DNA from: Enterococcus canis NBRC 100695 | GTDB lineage: Bacteria > Bacillota > Bacilli > Lactobacillales > Enterococcaceae | Assembly: GCF_001544375.1 (NCBI RefSeq) | Contig: NZ_BCQJ01000003.1 | Coordinates: 1 to 64,000, forward strand | DNA: 64,000 nucleotides | Direction: 5' to 3' | Shown here: piece by piece, positions 16,657 to 24,365 of the stretch | How positions within the stretch are numbered: position 1 is the first letter of the stretch | How the letters are laid out: each line of letters opens with the position of its first letter | Made by a program: the position numbers and the translations under genes | Notes under the pieces: generated by a model | The model's input: only the letters and a program-made list of their open reading frames with translations | Told to the model about the DNA's origin: nothing | Database searches by the model: none

Positions 16657-17959
16657 TGTTACCTCCCAGTTCTCCTAATAGTTCTCGCACTTGCGATACA
16701 AAATACAAGGATCCAGTGATAATCAACACATCATCTGGTTCCATCTTTTCTAGAATTTCGGCTAAGCCAAACTGCCATAATGAAACGATCGTTGTTTCCT
16801 CATCTTCCAGATCCCGCAAGTCTGCAAGATCCACGGCCTTCGGATAGGCGAACGTCGTCAAATAACGCCGTGAGCGAGGAATTTGCTTTAATAGCTCGAC
16901 CATCTCATGGATATTTTTCGTGCGAATAGCGGAAAATAGAAAATAAATTCGGCGGCCTTTGAATTCCTTCTTCACATTTTGGACTAAGCGCCGCATGGCA
17001 TGGTCATTGTGGGCCCCATCCAAAATCACTAGTGGTTCTTCTGAAACGCGCTCCATTCTGGCTGGCCAAAATGCTTGCATTAAGCCGCTAGCAATCACTC
17101 GTTGCGGCTCGCGAATCCCTTGTAATTGACAAAAGACAAAAAACAGCTCAATCGCCATGCCGGCATTTTCCGTCTGATGTTCACCTAACAACGGAATTTT
17201 TAAATGCTTGAGCTTGCCTGCTTCATTGGCAAAATCAAAGACTTCGCCCCACTCTTCGTCAGGGTGCAAATAATGCGTTTCGTAATCCACACCATACTTA
17301 TAAATTGGACTATTCATTTTTACCGCTTGTTCTTGGATGACAGCTAAGGCCGGTTCAACGATATTACCGGTAACTACTGGAATCTCTGGCTTAATAATGC
17401 CAGCTTTTTGTTGGGCAATGGCTTCAATCGTATCCCCTAAAATTTCAGTGTGATCCATGCCAATCGTCGTAATACCTGTCAGAATCGGCGCTACAACATT
17501 AGTACTATCCAGCAAGCCCCCTAGTCCAACTTCAATGATGGCAACATCGATTTTTTCTTGCAAAAAGTGATCAAAGGCCATCGCCGTTAAGGTTTCAAAC
17601 TCGGTAATTCCCGCAACAGCTGGTACTTGGTCCAAGTCATTTACTAGTGGCTGAAACTTCTCCACAAGCTGGATTAATTGACGATCCTCGATGGCTCGGC
17701 CATTGATGGCGATGCGTTCATTAAAACTTTCAATATAAGGCGAGGTAAAAGTTCCCACCTTCAGTCCTAGTTCTTGCAGCAAGCAACGTAAATAGGTAAC
17801 CGTGGAACCTTTACCGTTGGTACCGGCAATGTGGATGGTTGTCACTTTTTCTTGGGGATCATTTATCTTTTTTAACAGTGCTTGGACCCGTTCTAGACCT
17901 GGTCTTGAACCAAAAGGCAGCCGGCTGTGGATCCATTCAATTGCTTCTTCGATTGTCAT
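16646..17959 (-). CDS. folC: folylpolyglutamate synthase / dihydrofolate synthase
   Basis: FolC adds glutamate to dihydropteroate or folates in the cytoplasm. The protein is 437 residues. The ATP loop GTNGKGSTV, a Mur-ligase-like FEXXTXXAF block (FETLTAMAFDHF), VGLGGLLDSTNVV and ILDGAHNDHA are all present. The ATG at 17957-17959 follows GGGAG by 9 bases; an in-frame start 36 bases further upstream overlaps the promoter -10 and is rejected. It heads a three-gene operon with its own promoter just after the valS terminator. Confidence 0.95.
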   Translation of the reverse strand: MTIEEAIEWIHSRLPFGSRPGLERVQALLKKINDPQEKVTTIHIAGTNGKGSTVTYLRCLLQELGLKVGTFTSPYIESFNERIAINGRAIEDRQLIQLVEKFQPLVNDLDQVPAVAGITEFETLTAMAFDHFLQEKIDVAIIEVGLGGLLDSTNVVAPILTGITTIGMDHTEILGDTIEAIAQQKAGIIKPEIPVVTGNIVEPALAVIQEQAVKMNSPIYKYGVDYETHYLHPDEEWGEVFDFANEAGKLKHLKIPLLGEHQTENAGMAIELFFVFCQLQGIREPQRVIASGLMQAFWPARMERVSEEPLVILDGAHNDHAMRRLVQNVKKEFKGRRIYFLFSAIRTKNIHEMVELLKQIPRSRRYLTTFAYPKAVDLADLRDLEDEETTIVSLWQFGLAEILEKMEPDDVLIITGSLYFVSQVRELLGELGGNNGA

Positions 17960-17978
17960 ATTTCTCAACTCCCACTTC

Positions 17979-18007
17979 ATTATAGCGAAAGCCATCAGTT
18001 ATTTCAT
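17979..18007 (-). promoter_or_regulatory. promoter of folC-HAD-radC
   Basis: A perfect TATAAT lies 17 bp downstream of ATGAAA (four of six matches to the -35 consensus) on the minus strand. It is placed between the valS terminator and folC. Confidence 0.65.
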
Positions 18008-18037
18008 GGGAAATCGCTTTGTTTTTGCGAGAAGGGC

Positions 18038-18070
18038 GAAAAAGACCGCCACGATGATTCGTGACGGCCG
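18038..18070 (-). terminator. terminator of valS
   Basis: On the minus strand CCGTCACGA pairs with TCGTGGCGG around a short loop and is followed by TCTTTTTC, four bases after the valS stop. Confidence 0.85.
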
Positions 18071-18074
18071 ATTT

Positions 18075-20714
18075 TTATTCGATAGTACGCAGGCTAACAA
18101 TCCGTTCTTGGACCGCAGCTTGTTTTTCTAAATAGTCTTTTTCTTTCGCCTTTTCACCTGCGACAACGTCTTCAGGAGCATTGGCAACAAAGCGTTCGTT
18201 GGCTAATTTTCCTTGAACCCGTTTTACTTCTTGGTCCCATTTTGCCAATTCTTTTTCTAACCGGGCGATTTCTTCTTCGATATTGATCAATCCCGCTAAT
18301 GGCAAGTAAATTTCTGCACCGGTCAAGACTGCCGACATCGCTAAATCTGGTGCCGTGATCTCACTATCAATCACTAATTCTTCTGGATTACAGAACCGTT
18401 CAATATAACTTGTATTTTCTAGCAAGAAAGTATTAACTTTGGCATCCGTCGTTTTAATCAACAAAGTGATGGGTTTTGATAATGGCGTATTCACTTCTGA
18501 GCGAATATTACGGACTGAACGAATCAATTCCATCAAAACAGCCATCCCATCAGCTGCCGTATGGTCATCAAATTCAGGGTGGGCCACTGGATAATCCGCC
18601 ACCACCAGGGATGTTCCCTCATGAGGAATTTTGCTCCAGATTTCTTCCGTCACAAATGGCATGATTGGGTGTAATAACCGCAAGATTTGATCCAGTGTAT
18701 GAACCAAGATACTACGCGTTGTTTGTTTGGAAGCTTCATCATCTCCATAAAGAACTTCCTTACTCATTTCGATATACCAGTCACAGAAGTCGTCCCAGAT
18801 AAAGTTATACAGCTGACGACCCGCTTCACCAAACTCAAAACGATCGAACAAATCGGTTACTTTGGTGATTGTTTCATTTAGACGCGTCAAGCTCCAACGA
18901 TCAGCGACAGTTTTATCGCCAGTCAGATCAATGTCAGCCACCGTCATCCCTTCCACGTTCATAATAACAAAACGAGAAGCGTTCCAAATTTTATTGATAA
19001 AGTTCCAAGCTGCATCCATTTTTTCATAACTAAAACGGACATCTTGGCCTGGTGCTGAACCATTTGATAAGAACCAACGTAAAGCATCCGCGCCGTATTT
19101 TTCAATCACGTCCATTGGATCAATTCCGTTACCTAGTGATTTCGACATTTTACGTCCTTGTTCATCACGAATCAAGCCATGGATCAAAGCATTTTCAAAA
19201 GGACGTTCGCCAGTGAATTCCAGGCTTTGAAAAATCATACGGCTTACCCAGAATGGTAATATGTCATAGCCCGTAACTAAGGTATTCGTTGGGAAGTAGC
19301 GCTTATAGTCAGGACTGTCTGTATCTGGCCAACCCATCGTCGAAAATGGCCATAATGCCGAACTAAACCAAGTATCCAACACATCCGGATCTTGAAGCCA
19401 GTTTTCAGCATCGACTGGTGCTTCCATGCCGACATACATTTCGCCAGTTTCTTTATGATACCAAGCCGGAATTTGATGGCCCCACCAAAGTTGACGAGAA
19501 ATTACCCAGTCATGGACATTTTCCATCCATCGTAAGAAATTTTGATTAAAGCGTGGGGGAAAAAAGTTTACGGCATTATTTGTGTCTTGATTAGCGATGG
19601 CCTTTTCAGCTAATGGCGCCATCTTAACGAACCATTGCGTTGATAGACGTGGTTCGACTACTACGCCTGTCCGTTCAGAATGACCGACACTATGGGTCAT
19701 TTTTTCGATTTTTACTAGTCGGCCTAATTCTTTCAAATCAGAAACAATTAATTTACGAGCTGCAAAACGGTCCATGTCAGCATACTTGCCAGCCAATTCA
19801 TTCATGCTACCATCATCGTTCATAACATTGACCCGTGGTAAATCGTGACGATTACCCACCTCGAAGTCATTAGGATCATGAGCTGGGGTAATCTTTACGA
19901 CACCAGTCCCAAACTCCATATCAACATATTCATCCGCAATAACCGGAATTTCTTTATCTACCAATGGCAAGATAACGGTTTTGCCAATATATTGTTGATA
20001 ACGTTCATCTTCCGGATGGACTGCCACCGCGGTGTCCCCTAACATCGTTTCTGGCCGGGTAGTTGCGATTTCCAACTCACCAGTCCCGTCACTTAACGGG
20101 TATGTCATATGGTAGAAGGCTCCTTCGACATCTTTATGGATTACTTCGATATCGGATAAAGCGGTCCGAGCTTGTGGATCCCAGTTAATGATGTATTCGC
20201 CACGATAGATCAAATCTTTTTCATACAATTTAACAAAGACTGTCCGTACCGCTTTTGATAAGCCATCATCAAGGGTGAAACGCTCCCGACTATAGTCCAA
20301 TGACAGGCCTAATTTAGCCCATTGTTCACGAATATGGTCTGCGTATTCTTCCTTCCACTCCCAGACTTGATCAACAAATTTTTCGCGACCCAAGTCATAA
20401 CGAGAAATTCCTTGTTCCCGCAATTTTTCCTCTACCTTAGCCTGCGTAGCGATACCCGCATGGTCCATTCCTGGTAACCATAACGTATCATACCCCTGCA
20501 TCCGTTTTTGACGGATGATCATATCTTGCAAAGTGGTGTCCCAAGCATGACCTAAATGCAGTTTTCCAGTTACATTAGGTGGCGGAATCACGATTGAATA
20601 AGGCTTGGCGTTTTGATCACCACTTGGTTTGAATAAGTCTTGTTCAAGCCAAGATTCATAGCGGCCCGCTTCAACTTCTTGCGGATTGTACTTGGTTGAT
20701 AAATTATCAGACAT
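18075..20714 (-). CDS. valS: valyl-tRNA synthetase
   Basis: ValRS charges tRNA-Val and edits mischarged threonine. The protein is 879 residues, a class I enzyme. The HIGH signature appears as HLGHAW, KMSKS is in [14 protein letters not shown], and the editing domain contains [18 protein letters not shown]. The C-terminal coiled-coil arm (about residues 810-879, alternating E/K-rich) is typical for ValRS. AAAGGAGGAGCATT precedes the ATG. Expression should respond to uncharged tRNA-Val through the T-box leader upstream. Confidence 0.98.
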   Translation of the reverse strand: MSDNLSTKYNPQEVEAGRYESWLEQDLFKPSGDQNAKPYSIVIPPPNVTGKLHLGHAWDTTLQDMIIRQKRMQGYDTLWLPGMDHAGIATQAKVEEKLREQGISRYDLGREKFVDQVWEWKEEYADHIREQWAKLGLSLDYSRERFTLDDGLSKAVRTVFVKLYEKDLIYRGEYIINWDPQARTALSDIEVIHKDVEGAFYHMTYPLSDGTGELEIATTRPETMLGDTAVAVHPEDERYQQYIGKTVILPLVDKEIPVIADEYVDMEFGTGVVKITPAHDPNDFEVGNRHDLPRVNVMNDDGSMNELAGKYADMDRFAARKLIVSDLKELGRLVKIEKMTHSVGHSERTGVVVEPRLSTQWFVKMAPLAEKAIANQDTNNAVNFFPPRFNQNFLRWMENVHDWVISRQLWWGHQIPAWYHKETGEMYVGMEAPVDAENWLQDPDVLDTWFSSALWPFSTMGWPDTDSPDYKRYFPTNTLVTGYDILPFWVSRMIFQSLEFTGERPFENALIHGLIRDEQGRKMSKSLGNGIDPMDVIEKYGADALRWFLSNGSAPGQDVRFSYEKMDAAWNFINKIWNASRFVIMNVEGMTVADIDLTGDKTVADRWSLTRLNETITKVTDLFDRFEFGEAGRQLYNFIWDDFCDWYIEMSKEVLYGDDEASKQTTRSILVHTLDQILRLLHPIMPFVTEEIWSKIPHEGTSLVVADYPVAHPEFDDHTAADGMAVLMELIRSVRNIRSEVNTPLSKPITLLIKTTDAKVNTFLLENTSYIERFCNPEELVIDSEITAPDLAMSAVLTGAEIYLPLAGLINIEEEIARLEKELAKWDQEVKRVQGKLANERFVANAPEDVVAGEKAKEKDYLEKQAAVQERIVSLRTIE

Positions 20715-20796
20715 AATGCTCCTCCTTTAGTGCTAAGTTTGATTGTAAAAATTATGAGCCGGCCATTCTCCACAGTTATTGGATTGAGTTGCGTAT

Positions 20797-20937
20797 CACT
20801 AGTATTGCTCTACATCGCCTCTGTCTCTCTTTGAGAGCCAATCGCTGTGTTTCAATGCTGCGGACACTACTCGCATACGCCACTAGTATTGCTCAACATC
20901 ACCTCTGCCTCTCTTCGAGAGCCAATCGCTGTGTTTC
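20797..20937. repeat. 57-bp direct repeat, two copies, in the valS leader
   Basis: The copies at 20797-20853 and 20881-20937 agree at 53 of 57 positions and are offset by 84 bp. Each holds a small CTCTC...GAGAG hairpin. They lie after the T-box terminator and before the valS ribosome binding site, so only read-through transcripts contain them. Function is unknown. Confidence 0.85.
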
Positions 20938-20940
20938 GCA

Positions 20941-21180
20941 ACAAAAAAGCCCTAAAATACGATTGTATTTTAGGACGTAATAGCTACGCGGTACCACCTA
21001 ATTTGCAGAATGTTTCTGCCGCTCATTGTGCGTGTTAACGGACGCAAGGCGTTTATTCCTACTGCGATGTTCAGAATAAAGACTCCCAAGCTACCTTCAC
21101 TAGTATTTGTTAGAAACGTTTCACCTAGTCGTTTCTTCTCTGAAAACAAAATTCCAGTTACTCTTCTTGTTCTTAGTCTT
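20941..21180 (-). promoter_or_regulatory. T-box riboswitch controlling valS
   Basis: The minus strand has the T-box core AGGTGGTACCGCG (20987-20999), followed by an intrinsic terminator (CCTAAAATA with TATTTTAGG, then GCTTTTTT). Upstream lies a Stem I-like region whose base GAATAA pairs with TTATTC. Two valine codons are candidates for the specifier: GTA at 21092-21094, which follows a GAA as in the usual loop E arrangement, and GTC at 21081-21083. Uncharged tRNA-Val should stabilise the antiterminator and allow read-through into valS. Confidence 0.92.
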
Positions 21181-21185
21181 GCCTT

Positions 21186-21214
21186 ATTCTACAATGCACT
21201 ATCAAGTTAGTCAA
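21186..21214 (-). promoter_or_regulatory. promoter of the valS T-box transcript
   Basis: TTGACT and TAGAAT are 17 bp apart on the minus strand, directly behind the tpx stop codon. This places the start of the T-box leader near 21180. Confidence 0.75.
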
Positions 21215-21217
21215 GGA

Positions 21218-21706
21218 CTAGAGTGCGCTAGCAACGGCTAAAGCTTGTTGATAGTCTGGTTCTTGTGACATTTCTGGTACAATTTCTTCATAGACAATTT
21301 TACCGGTTTGATCTAACACAAATATTGCACGAGCATACCGGTTCAATTCTGGAATCAAGATACGGTAGCTTTCGCCAAAATGATTTTCAGGATCATGCAG
21401 CATTTGCATGTCTACTCCCTCAGCGGCGCACCAATGCTCTTGTTCTTCGCGAGTGTTATTAGAAATCGTCAAAAACTGCACGGTAGCCAATTCACCAGCT
21501 AATTGATTGAAACGCTTGGTTTGGATAGAACAAACGCGTGTATCAATATCTGGTACCACACTAATCAAGATAGGTTTTCCCAGCAAATCCGATAGTTGGA
21601 TGACCTGTTTTTTTAAATTCAGTAATTGAAAGTCGGGACTTTTCTCTCCCACTTTTGGTGGTTCACCGACTAACGCGACCGTCTGGCCTTTTTTAGTTAT
21701 ATTCAC
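21218..21706 (-). CDS. tpx: thiol peroxidase (Tpx)
   Basis: A 2-Cys atypical peroxiredoxin that reduces hydroperoxides using thioredoxin. The 162-residue form starts at the GTG 21704-21706, which stands 7 bases after AGGAGGG; the ATG six bases earlier is only one base from it. The peroxidatic cysteine is in VPDIDTRVCS (C59) and the resolving cysteine in EHWCAAEGVD (C93). It lies downstream of rex, whose redox sensing fits. A perfect 12-bp inverted repeat covers its ribosome binding site (see 21708-21754). Confidence 0.93.
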   Translation of the reverse strand: MNITKKGQTVALVGEPPKVGEKSPDFQLLNLKKQVIQLSDLLGKPILISVVPDIDTRVCSIQTKRFNQLAGELATVQFLTISNNTREEQEHWCAAEGVDMQMLHDPENHFGESYRILIPELNRYARAIFVLDQTGKIVYEEIVPEMSQEPDYQQALAVASAL

Positions 21707-21707
21707 G

Positions 21708-21754
21708 AACATCCCTCCTAGCTTCAGTATAGAGGAGGGATGTTTAGAATACAA
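21708..21754 (-). promoter_or_regulatory. tpx promoter with a hairpin over the ribosome binding site
   Basis: AACATCCCTCCT and AGGAGGGATGTT form a perfect 12-bp inverted repeat with a 13-base loop. The downstream arm contains the tpx ribosome binding site. The loop contains TATACT, which has TTGTAT 17 bp upstream. A transcript from rex would carry both arms and hide the site, whereas one started from this promoter would begin just before the AGGAGGG and lack the first arm. Confidence 0.6.
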
Positions 21755-21763
21755 AATAAGTGC

Positions 21764-22423
21764 CTATTCTAAAACGTCTTGCAGTTTTCGTGCGGGAAAC
21801 TTGTCGTCAAAGTAGATTAAGGTTTGTAGTTCGGTGGTTAAGTCGATGTACTGAACTTTCACGTTACTTGGCACGATAACTCGGTCGGGCGCAAAATTTA
21901 AGATTGCCGTAATCCCCGAAGCTACGATGACATCAATTGCCTCTTGCGAAAACTGACTAGGTACGGTGGAAATCGCCACACTGGCACCCGTTTCATTAAC
22001 AACTTTTGTAAAATCTTCCATTGGGTAGACCTTGAGCCCATCAATTTCACTGCCCACAACACATGGATCGTTTTCAAAAGCACAAACGATATTCAAATTT
22101 TCATTTCGGCGGAAATTATTTTTAATCAAAGCTCGGCCTAAATTACCGCAGCCAACTAACGCGATACATTTCTCTTGCTGCGTATTCAGAATACTACTGA
22201 ATACCTCAATCAAATAAGGTACATCATAGCCATAGCCACTACGACCTAATTCGCCTAGATGAGAAAAATCGCGCCGAATTGTTGCTGGCGGGACTTGGAT
22301 CATATCGCTAAATTCTTTTGATTTGATACGTGTTACACCTGATTCACCTAACATTTTTAAATAACGCAAGTACAACGGAAATCGTTTTGCCGTTGCTTTC
22401 GGAATTTCTCTTTTTGGTGTCAT
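21764..22423 (-). CDS. rex: redox-sensing transcriptional repressor Rex
   Basis: Rex binds DNA when the NADH/NAD+ ratio is low and leaves it when NADH rises, derepressing fermentation and redox genes. The protein is 219 residues. The N-terminal winged helix (PATIRRDFSHLGELGRSGYG) is followed by a Rossmann domain with ALVGCGNLGRAL and a C-terminal swapped helix. A good Rex operator overlaps its own transcription start, so autoregulation is likely. The gene for Tpx follows on the same strand, 57 bases away. Confidence 0.97.
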   Translation of the reverse strand: MTPKREIPKATAKRFPLYLRYLKMLGESGVTRIKSKEFSDMIQVPPATIRRDFSHLGELGRSGYGYDVPYLIEVFSSILNTQQEKCIALVGCGNLGRALIKNNFRRNENLNIVCAFENDPCVVGSEIDGLKVYPMEDFTKVVNETGASVAISTVPSQFSQEAIDVIVASGITAILNFAPDRVIVPSNVKVQYIDLTTELQTLIYFDDKFPARKLQDVLE

Positions 22424-22436
22424 ATGATATCCCTCT

Positions 22437-22454
22437 TTGTTAATTTATTCACAT
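22437..22454. promoter_or_regulatory. Rex operator upstream of rex
   Basis: TTGTTAATTTATTCACAT matches the Rex consensus TTGTGAAnnnnTTCACAA at 12 of 14 defined positions. It starts four bases downstream of the rex -10. Confidence 0.75.
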
Positions 22455-22458
22455 ATCG

Positions 22459-22487
22459 AGTGTATCATGGATTCAAGATTCCTTCAA
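22459..22487 (-). promoter_or_regulatory. promoter of rex
   Basis: TTGAAG, 17 bp, TACACT on the minus strand, with a TG two bases before the -10 (TGATACACT). The Rex operator covers the expected start point. Confidence 0.7.
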
Positions 22488-22507
22488 CAACTTTGTGAAG
22501 TAAACGA

Positions 22508-22546
22508 CAAAGATGAGGATTCCCTCATTCAGCTTTGTTTTTTATT
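22508..22546 (+). terminator. orphan terminator-like hairpin facing right
   Basis: CAAAG...CTTTG encloses ATGAGG/CCTCAT and is followed on the plus strand by TTTTTTATTT. No rightward gene lies upstream within several kilobases, so it cannot be the terminator of an annotated gene. Confidence 0.55.
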
Positions 22547-22568
22547 TACTTTAAGATAACACCGCCAC

Positions 22569-22602
22569 AAAAAATGAGACTGCTTAAGTAAGCAATCCCA
22601 TT
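22569..22602 (-). terminator. terminator of the mdx-like transporter operon
   Basis: On the minus strand ATGGGATTGCTT pairs with AAGCAGTCTCAT (two wobble pairs) around ACTT and is followed by TTTTTTG, a few bases after the final permease gene. Confidence 0.85.
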
Positions 22603-22610
22603 TAGACAGG

Positions 22611-23432
22611 TTATTTTACAGAACCTTCTGCCACGCCTTTGATAATTTGTTTTTGCATGAAGAAGTAGAAAATGATAACTGGCAATACGGCAATGACTAA
22701 ACCCGCTAACGCTAAATGCCATTGTTTTGTGTATTGTCCGAAGAAGAAAAACATCTTCAAAGGAATTGTTTGTGTATCCGGTGAGTTAATGACCAATGAA
22801 GGCAACAGATAATCATTCCAGATCCACATTGTATTCAAAACTGCTACGGTTACCGTCGTTGGCTGTAACATAGGGAAAATGACTTTCCAGAAAACTTGGA
22901 AACGATTAGCCCCGTCAATAATAGCTGCTTCATCTAATGCTTTAGGAATTGATTTCAATGCTCCATGATAAAGGAAAATCGACATACTTGCACCAAAACC
23001 TAGATACATAAAGATGATCCCGACTTGGTTCAACATTTGTGCCTTCCCAAAAATACTTACTAAAGGAATCATAACTGATTGGAATGGTACTAGCATGGCT
23101 GCTACAAAGCCCATGAAAATAATCGTACTAATTTTTGTTTTGCTTCTTTCCAATGCATAAGCACACATTGCTGAAAAAATTATAATGAATACCACACTAA
23201 AGATCGTAATAACTAAAGAGTTAAATAAAGTCTTCAAAAAATCCAATTGTGTAAATGCTTCAGGATAGTTGGCAGTAGTAAAGTTTTCCGGCACACCTAA
23301 AGGATTTGTAAAAATTTCTTGCTTTGTTTTAAAAGAGTTCGTCAGCATTAGGTAAAATGGAATCAACCAAATTAATCCTAATAACAATCCTAAAAGGGCG
23401 CGTCCAAGTTGTTTGGGTGTGCTATTTGGCAT
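22611..23432 (-). CDS. mdxG: maltodextrin-type ABC transporter permease (MalG-like)
   Basis: A 273-residue inner-membrane permease of the CUT1 sugar ABC family with six predicted membrane helices. The EAA loop (SIPKALDEAAIIDGANRFQVF) that contacts the ATPase is intact. It shares one base with its partner gene (TAATG). The symbol rests on similarity to the mdxEFG operon of enterococci; malto-oligosaccharides are the likely cargo but other oligosaccharides are possible. No ATPase gene is in the operon, so a shared MsmX/MsmK-type subunit encoded elsewhere is expected. Confidence 0.85.
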   Translation of the reverse strand: MPNSTPKQLGRALLGLLLGLIWLIPFYLMLTNSFKTKQEIFTNPLGVPENFTTANYPEAFTQLDFLKTLFNSLVITIFSVVFIIIFSAMCAYALERSKTKISTIIFMGFVAAMLVPFQSVMIPLVSIFGKAQMLNQVGIIFMYLGFGASMSIFLYHGALKSIPKALDEAAIIDGANRFQVFWKVIFPMLQPTTVTVAVLNTMWIWNDYLLPSLVINSPDTQTIPLKMFFFFGQYTKQWHLALAGLVIAVLPVIIFYFFMQKQIIKGVAEGSVK

Positions 23433-24295
23433 TATGCTTCGACCTCTTTTCTCTTAGTTAAGTAGACTTGCGTTAAGGAAATGATAGCTACGAATATGAA
23501 GAAGACTACCGCTTTAGCCTGTGCATAGCCCATTTTATTTTCCAAGAACGCTGTGTTATAGATATTCATTGCCACCATTTGAGTAGAATTGTATGGTCCA
23601 CCGTTGGTTAATGATAAGTTTTGATCGTACAATTTGAAACAGTTTGATAAAGTCATAAACAAGCTGACTGTGAAACCAGGCATAATCAAAGGAAACTTAA
23701 CATTCCAGAATTTTTGCCAAGCTGTTGCCCCGTCTAGATCGGCTGCTTCTAGCAGTGACTCGTCCACACCTTGTAAGTATGAGATATAGATAACCATGAT
23801 ATAACCTGACATCTGCCAGCACATCACGATGACCATAGCCCAAAAGCCAGTTTCTGTTGTTGATAGCCACGTTTTTAGTGCGGGATTGCCAATCATATCA
23901 CCAATGGCTGAAAAGGCATTAATAAAAATAAATTGCCAGATGAAACCCAGAATCAGCCCACCAATCAAGTTAGGCATAAAGAAAATCGTTCGTAAAATGT
24001 TGGCACCCTTGAATTTGCTTGTAACCAGCATTGCCAAACTTAAACCAATCACATTGATCAAGATAATAGAAATAACGGCAAATTTTGTTGTAAACCAGAT
24101 GGCATTCCAAAATCCTTCGTCAGAAAACAGCCGTTGATAATTTGCTAGTCCTACGAAGTCGCCTTGTGCAACTGCATCCCAGTTAGTAAATGAATAATAG
24201 ATCCCATAAATAAAGGGAACAATCACGACTAAAATCAGTGCAATGACGACGGGCGCCGAAAAAAGGTAAAACCAAGTCTTTTTTTGATGTTTCAT
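23432..24295 (-). CDS. mdxF: maltodextrin-type ABC transporter permease (MalF-like)
   Basis: A 287-residue permease, the second half of the membrane channel. About six helices are predicted, and the EAA loop is SLLEAADLDGATAWQKFWNV. Unlike E. coli MalF it lacks the large periplasmic loop, as is normal in Gram-positives. AGGAGGAGAAGACG precedes the ATG. A 70-base gap with a hairpin separates it from the binding-protein gene upstream. Confidence 0.87.
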   Translation of the reverse strand: MKHQKKTWFYLFSAPVVIALILVVIVPFIYGIYYSFTNWDAVAQGDFVGLANYQRLFSDEGFWNAIWFTTKFAVISIILINVIGLSLAMLVTSKFKGANILRTIFFMPNLIGGLILGFIWQFIFINAFSAIGDMIGNPALKTWLSTTETGFWAMVIVMCWQMSGYIMVIYISYLQGVDESLLEAADLDGATAWQKFWNVKFPLIMPGFTVSLFMTLSNCFKLYDQNLSLTNGGPYNSTQMVAMNIYNTAFLENKMGYAQAKAVVFFIFVAIISLTQVYLTKRKEVEA

Positions 24296-24318
24296 CGTCT
24301 TCTCCTCCTAATCTAAAA

Positions 24319-24352
24319 CACGAGAAAGTGCCTCATCCAGCCCTCTCTCGTG
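24319..24352 (-). terminator. intercistronic hairpin between mdxE and mdxF
   Basis: On the minus strand CACGAGA pairs with TTCTCGTG across a 17-base loop and is followed by TTTTAG. It probably acts as a partial terminator or a 3' stabiliser that makes the binding protein more abundant than the permeases, a common arrangement in sugar ABC operons. Confidence 0.65.
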
Positions 24353-24365
24353 CAGACTTTAAGAC

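Noticed and set aside
20789-20980. Plus-strand open frame in the valS leader with a repeated peptide
   Set aside because: The repetition comes from the 57-bp DNA repeat; there is no ribosome binding site and the frame runs into the T-box terminator.
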